Positions 18,549 to 27,627 are shown, counted from the stretch's first letter. The stretch: DNA of 64,000 nucleotides from UBA1181 sp045601045 (GCA_045601045.1 JAZRZA010000022.1:1-64000), one strand, 5' to 3'. Translations and numbers: made by a program. The notes: generated from the letters alone by a model not told the origin.

Positions 18549-18781
18549 TATATCTTTGACTTAATTACATTGTAAACATCCTCAATGGTCTCTGAATTTT
18601 TCACATCATCACCCTTCAAAGCCACATCAAACTCCTCATCAACCATTGAGATCAAGGCTAAAGCCAATAAAGATGACCACTCTTCCAATTCACGAAACTT
18701 GGTTTGCGCTGTTACAGTTGAAGGATCAGTATCATCCAATTGCTCCGCGAAAAGAGCGACAAATTCATCTAATGTTTTCAT
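18548..18781 (-). CDS. Acyl carrier protein, dedicated to the polysaccharide locus
   Basis: This is a 77-residue acidic, four-helix-type acyl carrier protein. The phosphopantetheine serine is most likely Ser37 in EWSSLLALALISMVDEEF. The usual DSL is SSL here, with the helix II acidic face (VDEEF) kept. The ATG at 18779-18781 is used; a TTG two codons upstream is less likely. It would hold the growing acyl chain for the two ketosynthases and the reductase encoded downstream. A phosphopantetheinyl transferase is encoded at 61001, though that one may serve all carriers in the cell. Confidence 0.85.
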   Translation of the reverse strand: MKTLDEFVALFAEQLDDTDPSTVTAQTKFRELEEWSSLLALALISMVDEEFDVALKGDDVKNSETIEDVYNVIKSKI

Positions 18782-18811
18782 ACACAAATATTTTATATTA
18801 TCCGTAAAATT

Positions 18812-19447
18812 CTAAAAATCTACTGTTTTGGCTGGTACACCAAAAACGGTGGACGCGTCTTTCACCTGCTTGATAACAACACTACCCGCACCCACTTTTG
18901 CCTCTTTCCCAATCTTGATTCGAGGTAGAATCGTCGCATGGGGATGGATCGTCGCCAACTCTCCCACTTCTACATATCCTCCCAACGCCACATACGCTTC
19001 CACTTCACTATATTTTCCCAGAACCGAATCGTGACCTAAGTTACAGAAAGGATGTATCACAGAAAAATCGGATACCTGCACATCTGCGGAGAGAATCGCA
19101 TAGGCACCTATAAAAACGCCAACGCCCAACTTAGCAGTTGGGTTAATCAAGGCGTAATCACTGATGCAAGAGATAAATTCACCCCCTTTGTCCAGGATTA
19201 TCTCCGTATATATTTTTCTTTGAACGGGATCTCCTAACGCGCAAAAAAACACATCATTCTTTTGGACCTCATAAGACTCCACTGACCCTAGAATCGGCGG
19301 ATACCCTTTTGTACCATCCAGCGCATCCGCTTTATCATCCAAGAAACCCTTGATCCGATATTGAAAATAATGCCCTTTTTTATGCGCAAAAAGGTCATAA
19401 CATTCACGACCGAATCCTCTGGCACCGATAATGACAATATGCTTCAT
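18812..19447 (-). CDS. NeuD/PglD-like acyltransferase (left-handed beta-helix)
   Basis: This 211-residue protein has an N-terminal Rossmann-like sugar-nucleotide part (IVIIGARGFGRECYDLF) and a C-terminal hexapeptide-repeat beta-helix. The repeats run from about residue 105 and include VIHPFCNLGHDS, where the histidine corresponds to the catalytic base of PglD, and a terminal GAGSVVIKQVKD. Relatives transfer acetyl from acetyl-CoA to an amino group of a UDP-sugar or to sialic acid. Here it lies directly ahead of the acyl carrier protein gene, so it may instead transfer an acyl group from the carrier to an amino sugar. That use of acyl-ACP is inference. Confidence 0.85.
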   Translation of the reverse strand: MKHIVIIGARGFGRECYDLFAHKKGHYFQYRIKGFLDDKADALDGTKGYPPILGSVESYEVQKNDVFFCALGDPVQRKIYTEIILDKGGEFISCISDYALINPTAKLGVGVFIGAYAILSADVQVSDFSVIHPFCNLGHDSVLGKYSEVEAYVALGGYVEVGELATIHPHATILPRIKIGKEAKVGAGSVVIKQVKDASTVFGVPAKTVDF

Positions 19448-19476
19448 GCAAATGCGTTTGTGTTAAATAAAACAAA

Positions 19477-20310
19477 TTATTTCTTTTTTTGGCTTAATAC
19501 AATGGTCGCGACTGTCGCTCCCAACGAAGACAATGAAATCCAGAAGGAAGCCGAACGAATCTCGTTACCATTGACAGTGGATTGTTTTGCCTTCATCTTA
19601 TTAGGCTCCACATAAACGATATCGTCTTGTTGCAAGTAATATACCGGCGACTGAACTACGTTCTGCAACGAGGTGATATTCACACGGTAACTCTTTTGCT
19701 TTCCATCCTCCATACGCAACACCAAGACATTATCACGTTTACCAAAAATAGTGATATCACCCGCGGCGCCAAGAGCCTCCAAAATGGTGAGATTATCTTT
19801 GTAGATGCGATAGGTGCCTGGTACGGTGACCTCGCCCATCACGGTATAACTCAAATTCAAGAAATCGACAGTCACGACCGGATCCTTCGCTTGGTTACGT
19901 GTCTCAATCTCGTCTTTGATCAATGAGGCCAACTCGCTTCGAGTCAAACCAAATACATTGATTTTACCGATGGTCGGAAAGTCGATTGTTCCATCCGAAT
20001 CCACTGTGTATCCGGAAATCGCGCTGGTCTCTTCTCCATACAATGAGTTTCTCGCGCCAGTACTAACGATACGTTGTGTCACATAAGGCAAATTAAACAA
20101 AGCGGAAAGTTGTGGGTCTTTACAATTCACAACAATGGATATTCTATCCTTAGGACGAATTGTAATCTCTTGCACAGCCGAGATGTTTATGCCCTTTACG
20201 CGATCAGCATCTTGAAAATATGGGATCTTCTGGTAAGAAGAACATGAGGAGAACAATGCGGAACACGTAACAAATATAATCAATTTTATATTTTTCATTT
20301 TTAACATCAT
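19477..20310 (-). CDS. Wza-like polysaccharide export lipoprotein (first copy)
   Basis: This 277-residue outer-membrane lipoprotein has a signal peptide ending at ALFSSC and a Poly_export domain with VNCKDPQLSALFNLPY near residue 63. An SLBB domain follows with VTVDFLNLSYTVMGEV near residue 150, and a C-terminal hydrophobic segment. Alternative ATGs at 20307 and 20298 give slightly shorter signals. It closely resembles 13061-13915, including the pattern near the C-terminus (STVNGNEIRSASFW against SSVNGNTIRSAGFW), so it is a paralogue. It follows the initiating transferase gene by 27 bases. Confidence 0.92.
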   Translation of the reverse strand: MMLKMKNIKLIIFVTCSALFSSCSSYQKIPYFQDADRVKGINISAVQEITIRPKDRISIVVNCKDPQLSALFNLPYVTQRIVSTGARNSLYGEETSAISGYTVDSDGTIDFPTIGKINVFGLTRSELASLIKDEIETRNQAKDPVVTVDFLNLSYTVMGEVTVPGTYRIYKDNLTILEALGAAGDITIFGKRDNVLVLRMEDGKQKSYRVNITSLQNVVQSPVYYLQQDDIVYVEPNKMKAKQSTVNGNEIRSASFWISLSSLGATVATIVLSQKKK

Positions 20311-20337
20311 CTTACTATTTTTTTATCTGCCTACAAA

Positions 20338-21486
20338 TCAATACTCTATATTCTTTTGGTGGATTTTATGCGTCATCCATACATTCATCACCGTAAAAAA
20401 TGCGATACAAGCAATAAACAACAAGGTTGGATTCACATACTTGGATAGCATGACAAATAATGCGATAATCGAAGCGGATGTGATCAATATCGTAATCATA
20501 GCGGCATGCTGAGACATACCTAAGAAAAGTAGTTTGTGATGAACGTGACTCTTATCCGGCAAGAATGGACTTGTTCCCTTACGGATACGATGCATAAAGA
20601 CACGTACCACATCCATACAAGGGACGATGAGAGGCGTGAAAGCCAAAAACAATGGGTGTGCGCCATTCATTACTTCCAGATTCACAGGAATCTGCGCATA
20701 GGCCATACGGAAACTCAAAAAGCAAAGGATCAAACCAATGGTCAACGAACCTGTATCACCCATAAAGATTTTACGTTGCTTTTCCGCTTTACCGAAGACA
20801 TTATAATAGAAGAACGGTATTACAGTACCCAATGTCGCGAAGGAGACCATCGCATAGGTGTACTCCTCTTGATTGAAGAAAACAAATCCGTAGTAGGCCA
20901 AAGCCACCGCGCTCAAACCTGACGCCAAACCATCTATGCCATCGATGAGGTTCATCGCATTGATAATAAAGACCACGAGCAGTACCGTCAAAGGCCAAAA
21001 GATGAATTTAGGAAGTTCATGTAGGAAGAGCAAGCCGTGTAGGTCGTTCACGAACAAGCCACCGAAAAGGAATAACAATCCACAAGCGACCTGCACGATA
21101 AATTTCGCGCTATATTTCACACCAATTAAGTCGTCCGCGATACCCACCAGATAGAGAAGGATCAAAGAACACAGACAAATGGACAAAGGCAGAATCTGAC
21201 TACCCAACTCCATGATCAATCGCTCCTTTCCAGCGTGAACATCGAATACCAACATGATGAACATCGTGAATAGAATCACGGGTTCAAAAGCCAAACCGCC
21301 CAATCGAGGGACGGAACTGTGATGAATTTTCCGTTCGTCCGGTTCGTCAAAGAGATTCTTACGAAAGGCAATCAACAAAATCTGCGGAATTAACACACCG
21401 GCAGCCACAATTGCCATCACTAAAACTGATACCATCACAAAGATCCAAAAAGATGAATCTGACATTGTTACAAAAAAGTTTGACAT
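20338..21486 (-). CDS. WecA/MraY-type undecaprenyl-phosphate sugar-1-phosphate transferase
   Basis: This is a 382-residue inner-membrane protein with about 10 or 11 membrane segments. It has the family's catalytic loops: GIADDLIGV, NLIDGIDGLASG, GDTGSLTIG, and the late histidine loop KSHVHHKLL. It should start repeat-unit synthesis by moving a HexNAc-1-phosphate (or related sugar) from its UDP form to undecaprenyl phosphate. It follows the UpxY gene by 19 bases. It is the only recognisable initiating transferase in the region, so both polysaccharide blocks may share it, or the first block may rely on an enzyme encoded elsewhere. Confidence 0.92.
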   Translation of the reverse strand: MSNFFVTMSDSSFWIFVMVSVLVMAIVAAGVLIPQILLIAFRKNLFDEPDERKIHHSSVPRLGGLAFEPVILFTMFIMLVFDVHAGKERLIMELGSQILPLSICLCSLILLYLVGIADDLIGVKYSAKFIVQVACGLLFLFGGLFVNDLHGLLFLHELPKFIFWPLTVLLVVFIINAMNLIDGIDGLASGLSAVALAYYGFVFFNQEEYTYAMVSFATLGTVIPFFYYNVFGKAEKQRKIFMGDTGSLTIGLILCFLSFRMAYAQIPVNLEVMNGAHPLFLAFTPLIVPCMDVVRVFMHRIRKGTSPFLPDKSHVHHKLLFLGMSQHAAMITILITSASIIALFVMLSKYVNPTLLFIACIAFFTVMNVWMTHKIHQKNIEY

Positions 21487-21505
21487 ACAACAAATGTTTA
21501 GACAA

Positions 21506-22039
21506 TCAACCTTCTATTATTTCTAAAAATTGTTTCGGAATATAAGATGTAGCCACCACGGCGATACCCTCAATAGAGATGACCAACCGTTTGCGACCTT
21601 GAATCCGCTTAACGAATCCTTCCGCCCCTTTGAAGACACCCTCCACCACTCGTACATGATCACCGATACGGTAATTCTCACTATTTTGTGGGAGAAGTTC
21701 CAGCCCTTTATCCTCTACCGATGTGACCAATCTGAAAGAGTCCATCTCACGGTCCGGAATACGTTTCGGTTGTTGTGTTTCCCGATCCGAATAGACGTAA
21801 AAAGAATCCCCAAATTGTTTCTTTAAAACATCAAAAAAGCCAGTTGTACACTTCAAAAAGAGCAAAGAAGAAATCAACTGCCTCTTCTCGTACACCTTTT
21901 CTCCATTCCTAAAAAGTTCGACAGTATGCATAGGCACATAATACTCCATCTGTTCTTCTTCCAACAGTGACGAAAGCTTCATCACTCGATTAAAGAATAC
22001 ATTCAAAGCGTACCATCCATAGTTCTCTTCCAACTTCAT
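21506..22039 (-). CDS. UpxY-type NusG-like transcription antiterminator
   Basis: This 177-residue protein has a NusG N-terminal domain (WYALNVFFNRVMKLSSLLE, then a central YVPMHTVELFRNGEK). A KOW domain near residues 128-160 reads GDHVRVVEGVFKGAEGFV. UpxY proteins in Bacteroides bind RNA polymerase soon after initiation of their own capsule operon and stop early termination. Here it is the first gene of the second block rather than of the whole array, which marks 22040-22190 as a likely operon start. The hairpin at 10577-10605 is a possible site that antitermination must overcome. The UpxZ inhibitor that usually follows in Bacteroides is absent. Confidence 0.88.
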   Translation of the reverse strand: MKLEENYGWYALNVFFNRVMKLSSLLEEEQMEYYVPMHTVELFRNGEKVYEKRQLISSLLFLKCTTGFFDVLKKQFGDSFYVYSDRETQQPKRIPDREMDSFRLVTSVEDKGLELLPQNSENYRIGDHVRVVEGVFKGAEGFVKRIQGRKRLVISIEGIAVVATSYIPKQFLEIIEG

Positions 22040-22093
22040 AAGAAACCTAAAATCAACATTTCAAGAATCTTAAATAAGGTTCTATCCACGTGA

Positions 22094-22101
22094 CAAAAAT
22101 A
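22094..22101 (-). promoter_or_regulatory. Weak candidate promoter for the UpxY-led block
   Basis: The minus strand reads TATTTTTG, matching TAnnTTTG, about 55 bases before the UpxY start. No TTG stands at the normal -33 distance. Farther upstream, at 22135-22150, a 7-bp AT-only inverted repeat (AAATAAA, two bases, TTTATTT) lies between the two blocks. I see no pair of long inverted repeats that would mark an invertible promoter. Confidence 0.3.
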
Positions 22102-22190
22102 GGTAAAAAATCAACAAATCGTTCATTTAGACACAAATAAATGTTTATTTCTATCATTTAATAACGACCAACATGCTAAAAAGAGAGCAA

Positions 22191-23255
22191 TCAATAGGTT
22201 GCCTCATATTGTCGCGCGATTTTTACCCAGGTGTATTCCTTTTCGGCAATACTACGCATTTCACCTCCTTCCAACGATTGGTTCAATAGCGTACATAAAC
22301 TATTGACATCGCTGAAATAATACGCTTTCTCCTTTGTCGAGGCACGATTATAGACACAATCGTAAGCCAAGATCGGCATGCCGAAAAACATCGCCTCCAC
22401 CAAGGATGGATTGGTACCGCCCGCACTATGTCCGTGGACATAGGTAGAGGCGTTGGAACGTATGATGTATAGAATATCCAAATCGTAAATCGCATCCAAG
22501 ATGTGAATATTCGGACAATCCGCATACTTTTTCTTCAGATTTTTGGCATAATCACTGTGTTTCCAATTGCCGATAAATACCAATTCTTTGTCGCTTTTCG
22601 AAAAGGCCTCTAAGGTAATATGACAATTGTTTTCAGGTTCAATACGACATACGCACACCGCATATTGATTCTTGGTCAAACCATAATCAGCGAGTACCTT
22701 TTGGACCTGCTCTTCCGCTATTTCACGGATGACATGGTCACCTCCATAGGCAATCAACTCGGATGGTTTCTGATAGGTTTCCGTCACATAATCCTGAATG
22801 CCCTTGTTATCGGCGATGACCACATCGGCAAATTTCACGGCCATCTTTTCCGATGTCCTCAAAATCCACCGAGCCAACCTACCCCACTTGGCGCGACGAT
22901 GCTCCAACCCATCAATATTCACCACCAAACGATTCTTACTGAACCATTTCAAGAACGGGAGGAACATACATCCGGAAACACCCAATACCAAAACCGTATC
23001 GTATCCACGGAAGGTTCGCATCATACATAGGATATCATACATGATGCTCTGGATGCCATTCGCCTTCATATCGACATATTTCAATGTACACCCCTTGTAC
23101 TCATGAATCTTACCAGGCATATCCACGCCACTGCAAAAAACAGTATAATGAATATCTGGAGAGGCGTTATCACCGACGATATTCTCAACCAACGATTCAA
23201 AACCTCCATACTTGGCAGGAATACCTTGGCATCCTACAATTGCAATCTGTTTCAT
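22191..23255 (-). CDS. Family 4 glycosyltransferase with DUF1972 N-terminus
   Basis: This is a 354-residue GT-B enzyme. The N-terminal IVGCQGIPAKYGGFESLVENI is the DUF1972 signature, found in rhamnosyltransferase-like and related GT4 enzymes. A central CVCRIEPENNCHITLEAF and a late YVHGHSAGGTNPSLVEAMFFG give the donor-binding site, with the E of SLVEAM as the usual GT4 nucleotide contact. A rhamnosyltransferase is possible but the donor is not proved. It is the last gene of the first block; a gap of about 150 bases follows before UpxY. Confidence 0.88.
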   Translation of the reverse strand: MKQIAIVGCQGIPAKYGGFESLVENIVGDNASPDIHYTVFCSGVDMPGKIHEYKGCTLKYVDMKANGIQSIMYDILCMMRTFRGYDTVLVLGVSGCMFLPFLKWFSKNRLVVNIDGLEHRRAKWGRLARWILRTSEKMAVKFADVVIADNKGIQDYVTETYQKPSELIAYGGDHVIREIAEEQVQKVLADYGLTKNQYAVCVCRIEPENNCHITLEAFSKSDKELVFIGNWKHSDYAKNLKKKYADCPNIHILDAIYDLDILYIIRSNASTYVHGHSAGGTNPSLVEAMFFGMPILAYDCVYNRASTKEKAYYFSDVNSLCTLLNQSLEGGEMRSIAEKEYTWVKIARQYEATY

Positions 23256-23311
23256 TTTATTCTATTGAAATCCCTTTTTGAGTTCCTTATTCACTTTAAT
23301 AATTCCACGAT

Positions 23312-24400
23312 TTAATTCTCTCTACTCAAAAGGACATTCTTAATCCTTTCAATGTATTTCGTCTCCGAATAAACTTTGGAACGCTCCCAAGCCGCTTGGG
23401 ACATCGATTCGTATAGCTTTTGGTCGCTCAACAATATCTTTATTTGTTCGCCGACCCTATCCAATTGGTCCACACCGATATGATATCCGGTAACCCCCTC
23501 TTCCACCAATTCCGCTACACCTCCCTTGGTTGGGACAATCACCGGAAGAGCGGCAGCCATGGCCTCTAAGACCGTCAATCCGAATGTCTCAACAAAAAGT
23601 TGCGGATCCGACAGATTCAGCAGTAAAGAAGCTTTCTCGTAAAATGGTTTCACATCCTCTTGACGTGGATAAATCTGAAGATTCGCTGGGACATCCAAGT
23701 GTTCCTCCTTCAAGAAAGAGTCAATGGCATGCTGATCGTCATTTACCACCGCCTCAAAATGATACATTGGCATCTGATTGGCCAATTCTATGAATTGCAA
23801 AATGCCCTTATACTTCTTCAACGAGGCAATCAGCAACACTTTTTGATTTTGGAAAGAGCGTTCCGAATCTGTACAGAACGACTGGACAAAACGCTCCGGC
23901 AAAGCATTAGGAACAACAGTGACATGATCCGTGCGTTCCAACAAACTACGTTGATAGTCGGAAACACAAATAATTTCGTCCGCGACACGACACATAAACC
24001 ATGCCAATGCTTTATAAAAACCACCTTTCGTCTGCGCGTCCTCATGGTAATAATATACCACCCGTTTGCCCATCATACGTCCAGCCAAGGCAGGTCCTAA
24101 CGGCAATATCGTGTTGATGAAAAAAGTGATATCTTTTTGGAACAGATAGCGGAAGGAAATTAAGAAAGTGAAAAACTGCGCCCAACTATATCGCAACATC
24201 GTCACAACTGGGTTTACGGAGAACTTGTATCGATAGTAATGGTATTGGACATTTTCCTCTTTCAACTCATCCAAGACCCCCCCATGGGAGGTGACAACAT
24301 CCACTTGGTATCCCTTTTTCAGCAATCCATCCAGCATCATTTTCAAGACCTTTGGACTTCCGGAATAATCATTAAACAAATGGAACGCCACCAGTTTCAT
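23312..24400 (-). CDS. Family 4 glycosyltransferase
   Basis: This is a 362-residue GT-B enzyme. The ATG at 24398-24400 gives MKLVAFHLFNDYSGSPKVL, a normal GT4 opening; an upstream TTG would add three residues. The C-terminal half has LLIASLKKYKGILQFIELA and a donor site FVETFGLTVLEAMAAALPVI, including the GT4 E-x7-E pattern (ETFGLTVLE). The donor sugar is unknown. It lies between a GT2 gene and the DUF1972 GT4 gene within the operon. Confidence 0.88.
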   Translation of the reverse strand: MKLVAFHLFNDYSGSPKVLKMMLDGLLKKGYQVDVVTSHGGVLDELKEENVQYHYYRYKFSVNPVVTMLRYSWAQFFTFLISFRYLFQKDITFFINTILPLGPALAGRMMGKRVVYYYHEDAQTKGGFYKALAWFMCRVADEIICVSDYQRSLLERTDHVTVVPNALPERFVQSFCTDSERSFQNQKVLLIASLKKYKGILQFIELANQMPMYHFEAVVNDDQHAIDSFLKEEHLDVPANLQIYPRQEDVKPFYEKASLLLNLSDPQLFVETFGLTVLEAMAAALPVIVPTKGGVAELVEEGVTGYHIGVDQLDRVGEQIKILLSDQKLYESMSQAAWERSKVYSETKYIERIKNVLLSREN

Positions 24401-24436
24401 ATCACTCAAATTATCTATCTTATCAATCTTTTATCT

Positions 24437-25384
24437 TTATCCTCTGAAAAGCGAATAACCTCTCATCAAGAGGTAATAAATCTTATGCTTCAAGCGAGTT
24501 CCCCCCAACATGGATTTCCAACGCCCCTCGTCGTTCACCAACCTGAGATATTTCTTTTGAAGATCAGAAGTGGTTTTCAAGATATAATACCTGAATAACA
24601 CTTCAAAATTTCTACAAGCCGCATCCCTCAAAACATCCTGAGATTGCGACGGAGATTGCAAGGATCCCACCCTTTCCGACAAATCGTCGGCCACACTTTT
24701 CATGTCGTTCAACTTCCTCTCCGTAATGGAAGAGTTTGTGATGGAATTATCCCGCAAGCGGTAGATATAGGCCGGTGTAGGATAATAGACACAACGCTTC
24801 GCCAAACTCATCACCACAGGTGTGAAAAGGCAATCCTCAAAATAGATACCCTCACGGAACGTCAGCTTATTTTCCAATAAGAAACTACGTTTGTATACAT
24901 AGAAGGGAGCTCCGCTATATGGGAAGATATAGGAGTTGTCATAAATGTACTTACCATCGCCCTCCTCTTGAGGTAAAGGGCGCTTGATCACTTGGTCTTC
25001 CCCATTCTTCCTCAATATGGTGTCCAAAACGATTACCTCTGGCTGATGGTATCGCTCAATCAAAGCCGAGATGTCCGTCAAGACATTTTCCTTCACCCAA
25101 TCATCACTATCCACAAACCACACATAATCCCCCTTGGCCAACGAGACGCCACGATTTCGGGTAGCGCTCAGACCACTATTCTCCTGAGAATAGACTTCGA
25201 TATTGGTAGTCTGATGAGTGGCAATGAATTGATTTACCACAGACAAGGTGTTATCCTTGGAACCATCGTTGATCACAATGATTTCGTAATCATCCTTGCT
25301 AATATTCTGCGCGATACAACTCGACAAGCACTCTTCCACGAATTGCTCAACGTTGTAAGATGGCACTACAAATGATAGTAACAT
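24437..25384 (-). CDS. Family 2 glycosyltransferase
   Basis: This 315-residue GT2 enzyme has LLSFVVPSYNVEQFVEECLSS at the N-terminus, VINDGSKDNT near residue 36 and the DSDDWV metal site near residue 92. A tyrosine- and arginine-rich acceptor part follows. Sugar and linkage are unknown. It stands 37 bases upstream of the next GT4 gene and about 50 bases downstream of the EpsG-like gene. Confidence 0.87.
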   Translation of the reverse strand: MLLSFVVPSYNVEQFVEECLSSCIAQNISKDDYEIIVINDGSKDNTLSVVNQFIATHQTTNIEVYSQENSGLSATRNRGVSLAKGDYVWFVDSDDWVKENVLTDISALIERYHQPEVIVLDTILRKNGEDQVIKRPLPQEEGDGKYIYDNSYIFPYSGAPFYVYKRSFLLENKLTFREGIYFEDCLFTPVVMSLAKRCVYYPTPAYIYRLRDNSITNSSITERKLNDMKSVADDLSERVGSLQSPSQSQDVLRDAACRNFEVLFRYYILKTTSDLQKKYLRLVNDEGRWKSMLGGTRLKHKIYYLLMRGYSLFRG

Positions 25385-25437
25385 TGTATAGTTTGTTAGT
25401 ATTTATATTCGACAAGAAATAATATCTATTTCTATTC

Positions 25438-26520
25438 TTACTGATCAAAGACGAACAAATAAGGAGCGCAATTGGCCGCCTTGTTATTAATCGCCCACAA
25501 AAATAGTCCGAAAGTCAGACCGCAGAAAAGTAGGATCGGCACGCGGTATACCACATCCTTCTTTTTGGAAAATTCATACATGAAGAAGGAATAGATGACA
25601 ATACGGAATGGGAGAAAATACATATTCATACGGTCAAAATATGTTCCACCAATACTATTTTGTAAAAGAATACCAATTATATACAGTTTGTAGTACAAAT
25701 CAAATCCCACAGAATCATACTTCTTTTTTAGCTTAGGATATAGATAGATACAAAAGATGTCGATCAACATCCACATCAATGAAGCAACACCCAAGGAGTT
25801 TTTTCCACCACCCCAATTCAACGTTTCCAGATACTTGATATTGCTCACATTCTCACCCAAACCGATGAGATTGGCGACCCCAGTGATATTAGCGAAGAAG
25901 AACGTCTTCAAAAATGTTCCTGCCAAAAATGTTCCGAAGAAAAGCACATACTGAATCCATCGATCGTCTTTCACCTTCAAATAAGGCATCATATAGAATG
26001 CCACCAATGGATAGGCACTCTTATGCATGGATCCCGCAAGCAATATGCATAGAACGTATTGAATGGGTTTCCTCTCATGAATAAAGCGTATAGCATAAAA
26101 GAAGATGCAAAAAGCGACACTTTGCCTCAAACCATTATTCCAAATGAAGAGCTCAAGTGTTGTGAAAAGGAAGAAAACGGCCCAAGGCAATATATGGTTG
26201 AAATTTTTAAAACCCTGAATAAAAAAGTAAATTTCAAGGAAAGAGATAAAAACAAAAAGCGTACTATAGTGGAATTGGCAAAAACTAAAGAAATTATTGA
26301 TAAACGTATACCCATACTCTTTATGGAACAAGTCATGGTTGAAATAAAAGGCTTTGTATGCGAGATAGTCAGTTCCCACAGCATAACGAAAACCGATCAC
26401 AAAGGTGAAAATCGCAATGATCGCATAAAGGAAAACCTTTTTGTTCGTCATTGAATATTGGTATCCCAAATAGGACATCACCAATAGCAATAGGATGTAT
26501 ACGAAATATGCTAAATCCAT
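25438..26520 (-). CDS. EpsG-family membrane protein, probable Wzy polymerase
   Basis: This is a 360-residue inner-membrane protein with about 9 to 11 hydrophobic segments. The family block TFVIGFRYAVGTDYLAYKAF near residue 38, and GLRQSVAFCIFFYAIRFI near residue 130, are characteristic of EpsG/Wzy-like proteins (RxxVGTDYxxY and NxxRQ). They should polymerise flipped repeat units on the periplasmic face. It is the only polymerase candidate I can find in the whole 30-kb region, although two flippases and two Wzc proteins are present. Confidence 0.85.
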   Translation of the reverse strand: MDLAYFVYILLLLVMSYLGYQYSMTNKKVFLYAIIAIFTFVIGFRYAVGTDYLAYKAFYFNHDLFHKEYGYTFINNFFSFCQFHYSTLFVFISFLEIYFFIQGFKNFNHILPWAVFFLFTTLELFIWNNGLRQSVAFCIFFYAIRFIHERKPIQYVLCILLAGSMHKSAYPLVAFYMMPYLKVKDDRWIQYVLFFGTFLAGTFLKTFFFANITGVANLIGLGENVSNIKYLETLNWGGGKNSLGVASLMWMLIDIFCIYLYPKLKKKYDSVGFDLYYKLYIIGILLQNSIGGTYFDRMNMYFLPFRIVIYSFFMYEFSKKKDVVYRVPILLFCGLTFGLFLWAINNKAANCAPYLFVFDQ

Positions 26521-26553
26521 AATTATTTCAACTACACCGAGATAAGCAGATAC

Positions 26554-27627
26554 CTATTTCCTTGTTATTTTAGACCATGCGAACTCAAAGAGATGAACCA
26601 AGATGGCCAATGGACGACCATAACGCTTCACCAATTCATAATTATGACGGGCCACCTCCAACTTTTTGGTAGGTCCCGGGTTGGGATCATAATCAAATTC
26701 GCTCATCAGGGCGAGGTTTTCTGCCATAAATTGTCCACTATCGTCTGGTATGAGATCGAAAGTTTCTGACTGGTCAATTTCCTGGTTTGCGTAATCATAG
26801 TTGTATGAGTGGTTGCCAAATTCACCGTCAATGGCGTGGCAATATTCGCCAGAACCATCCCATCCATAATTTTTTGCCTTCGACAAAACCGGGTAGATGC
26901 AATATCCTCCCTTACATGCCAAATAGGTGGTGTCTGAGACATCCGTATTCAAATCATAGAGTCCGGTCTGACTTTTTATAGAGAGCACTTCGAAGAAATA
27001 ATACCTGAAGGTCGCCAAAGACATCAGTTTATCCCTGCCCTCTTTCACAAATTTACCAGCATCTTTCAAGAGACGTCCCTTACAGATGTAGTTGGTGTAA
27101 ATCGGGTGTTTCTTGGTCCAAATACCCATTCCCCAAGATGGCGCGCTGAAGTTCTCCCTGAAACAATTCGCGCCTTGCGCCACTTTCCATGGCAAAGGAT
27201 AGGAATAGCCAGAGACAAACAACACATCATTGTCGTTTCGATAGTGCCATAGACACTTATCCATATATTCCAAAAAGTTGGGTGAGAATTCCATATCGTC
27301 ATCGGTACGGATGTAACAATCATATCTTTGCATCACATATTGAGACAATTCAATGTTGTTGCGGAAACCTCCCAAATTCTCGGTACGACGGAAGACCTCC
27401 ATCTTAGCGAACATAGAGAAATCACTGGTATCCAAGTAATCCGAAATCTCTTGCCAACCTTGGCGATACTTCTCTGATGGCGGATAATCCAAACCAATAT
27501 AAACGTCCGTGTATTTTGCCCACGAGTTTCGTTTCAGACTCTCCATCATATTGATGAAGTATTTGGAACGGCATAAAGTCGGTATGACAACCGGCGCGAA
27601 ATATATGTCTTTATTATTTTCCATCAT
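26554..27627 (-). CDS. GNT-I-like / family 2-like glycosyltransferase
   Basis: This 357-residue GT-A-fold protein opens with YFAPVVIPTLCRSKYFINMM after a short lead and carries RTDDDMEFSPNFLEYM near residue 120, the likely metal-binding DxD. The central GYSYPLPW and SWGMGIWTKKHPIY are found in bacterial proteins related to eukaryotic GNT-I (GT13) transferases. The product is unknown. ATG at 27625-27627 is used; an upstream TTG would add five residues and overlap nothing. A second ATG follows immediately at 27624. Confidence 0.75.
   Translation of the reverse strand: MMENNKDIYFAPVVIPTLCRSKYFINMMESLKRNSWAKYTDVYIGLDYPPSEKYRQGWQEISDYLDTSDFSMFAKMEVFRRTENLGGFRNNIELSQYVMQRYDCYIRTDDDMEFSPNFLEYMDKCLWHYRNDNDVLFVSGYSYPLPWKVAQGANCFRENFSAPSWGMGIWTKKHPIYTNYICKGRLLKDAGKFVKEGRDKLMSLATFRYYFFEVLSIKSQTGLYDLNTDVSDTTYLACKGGYCIYPVLSKAKNYGWDGSGEYCHAIDGEFGNHSYNYDYANQEIDQSETFDLIPDDSGQFMAENLALMSEFDYDPNPGPTKKLEVARHNYELVKRYGRPLAILVHLFEFAWSKITRK

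Noticed and set aside
22040..22190. Invertible promoter ahead of UpxY, as in Bacteroides fragilis capsule loci
   Set aside because: Only a 7-bp AT-only hairpin is present; no pair of longer inverted repeats flanks a promoter.
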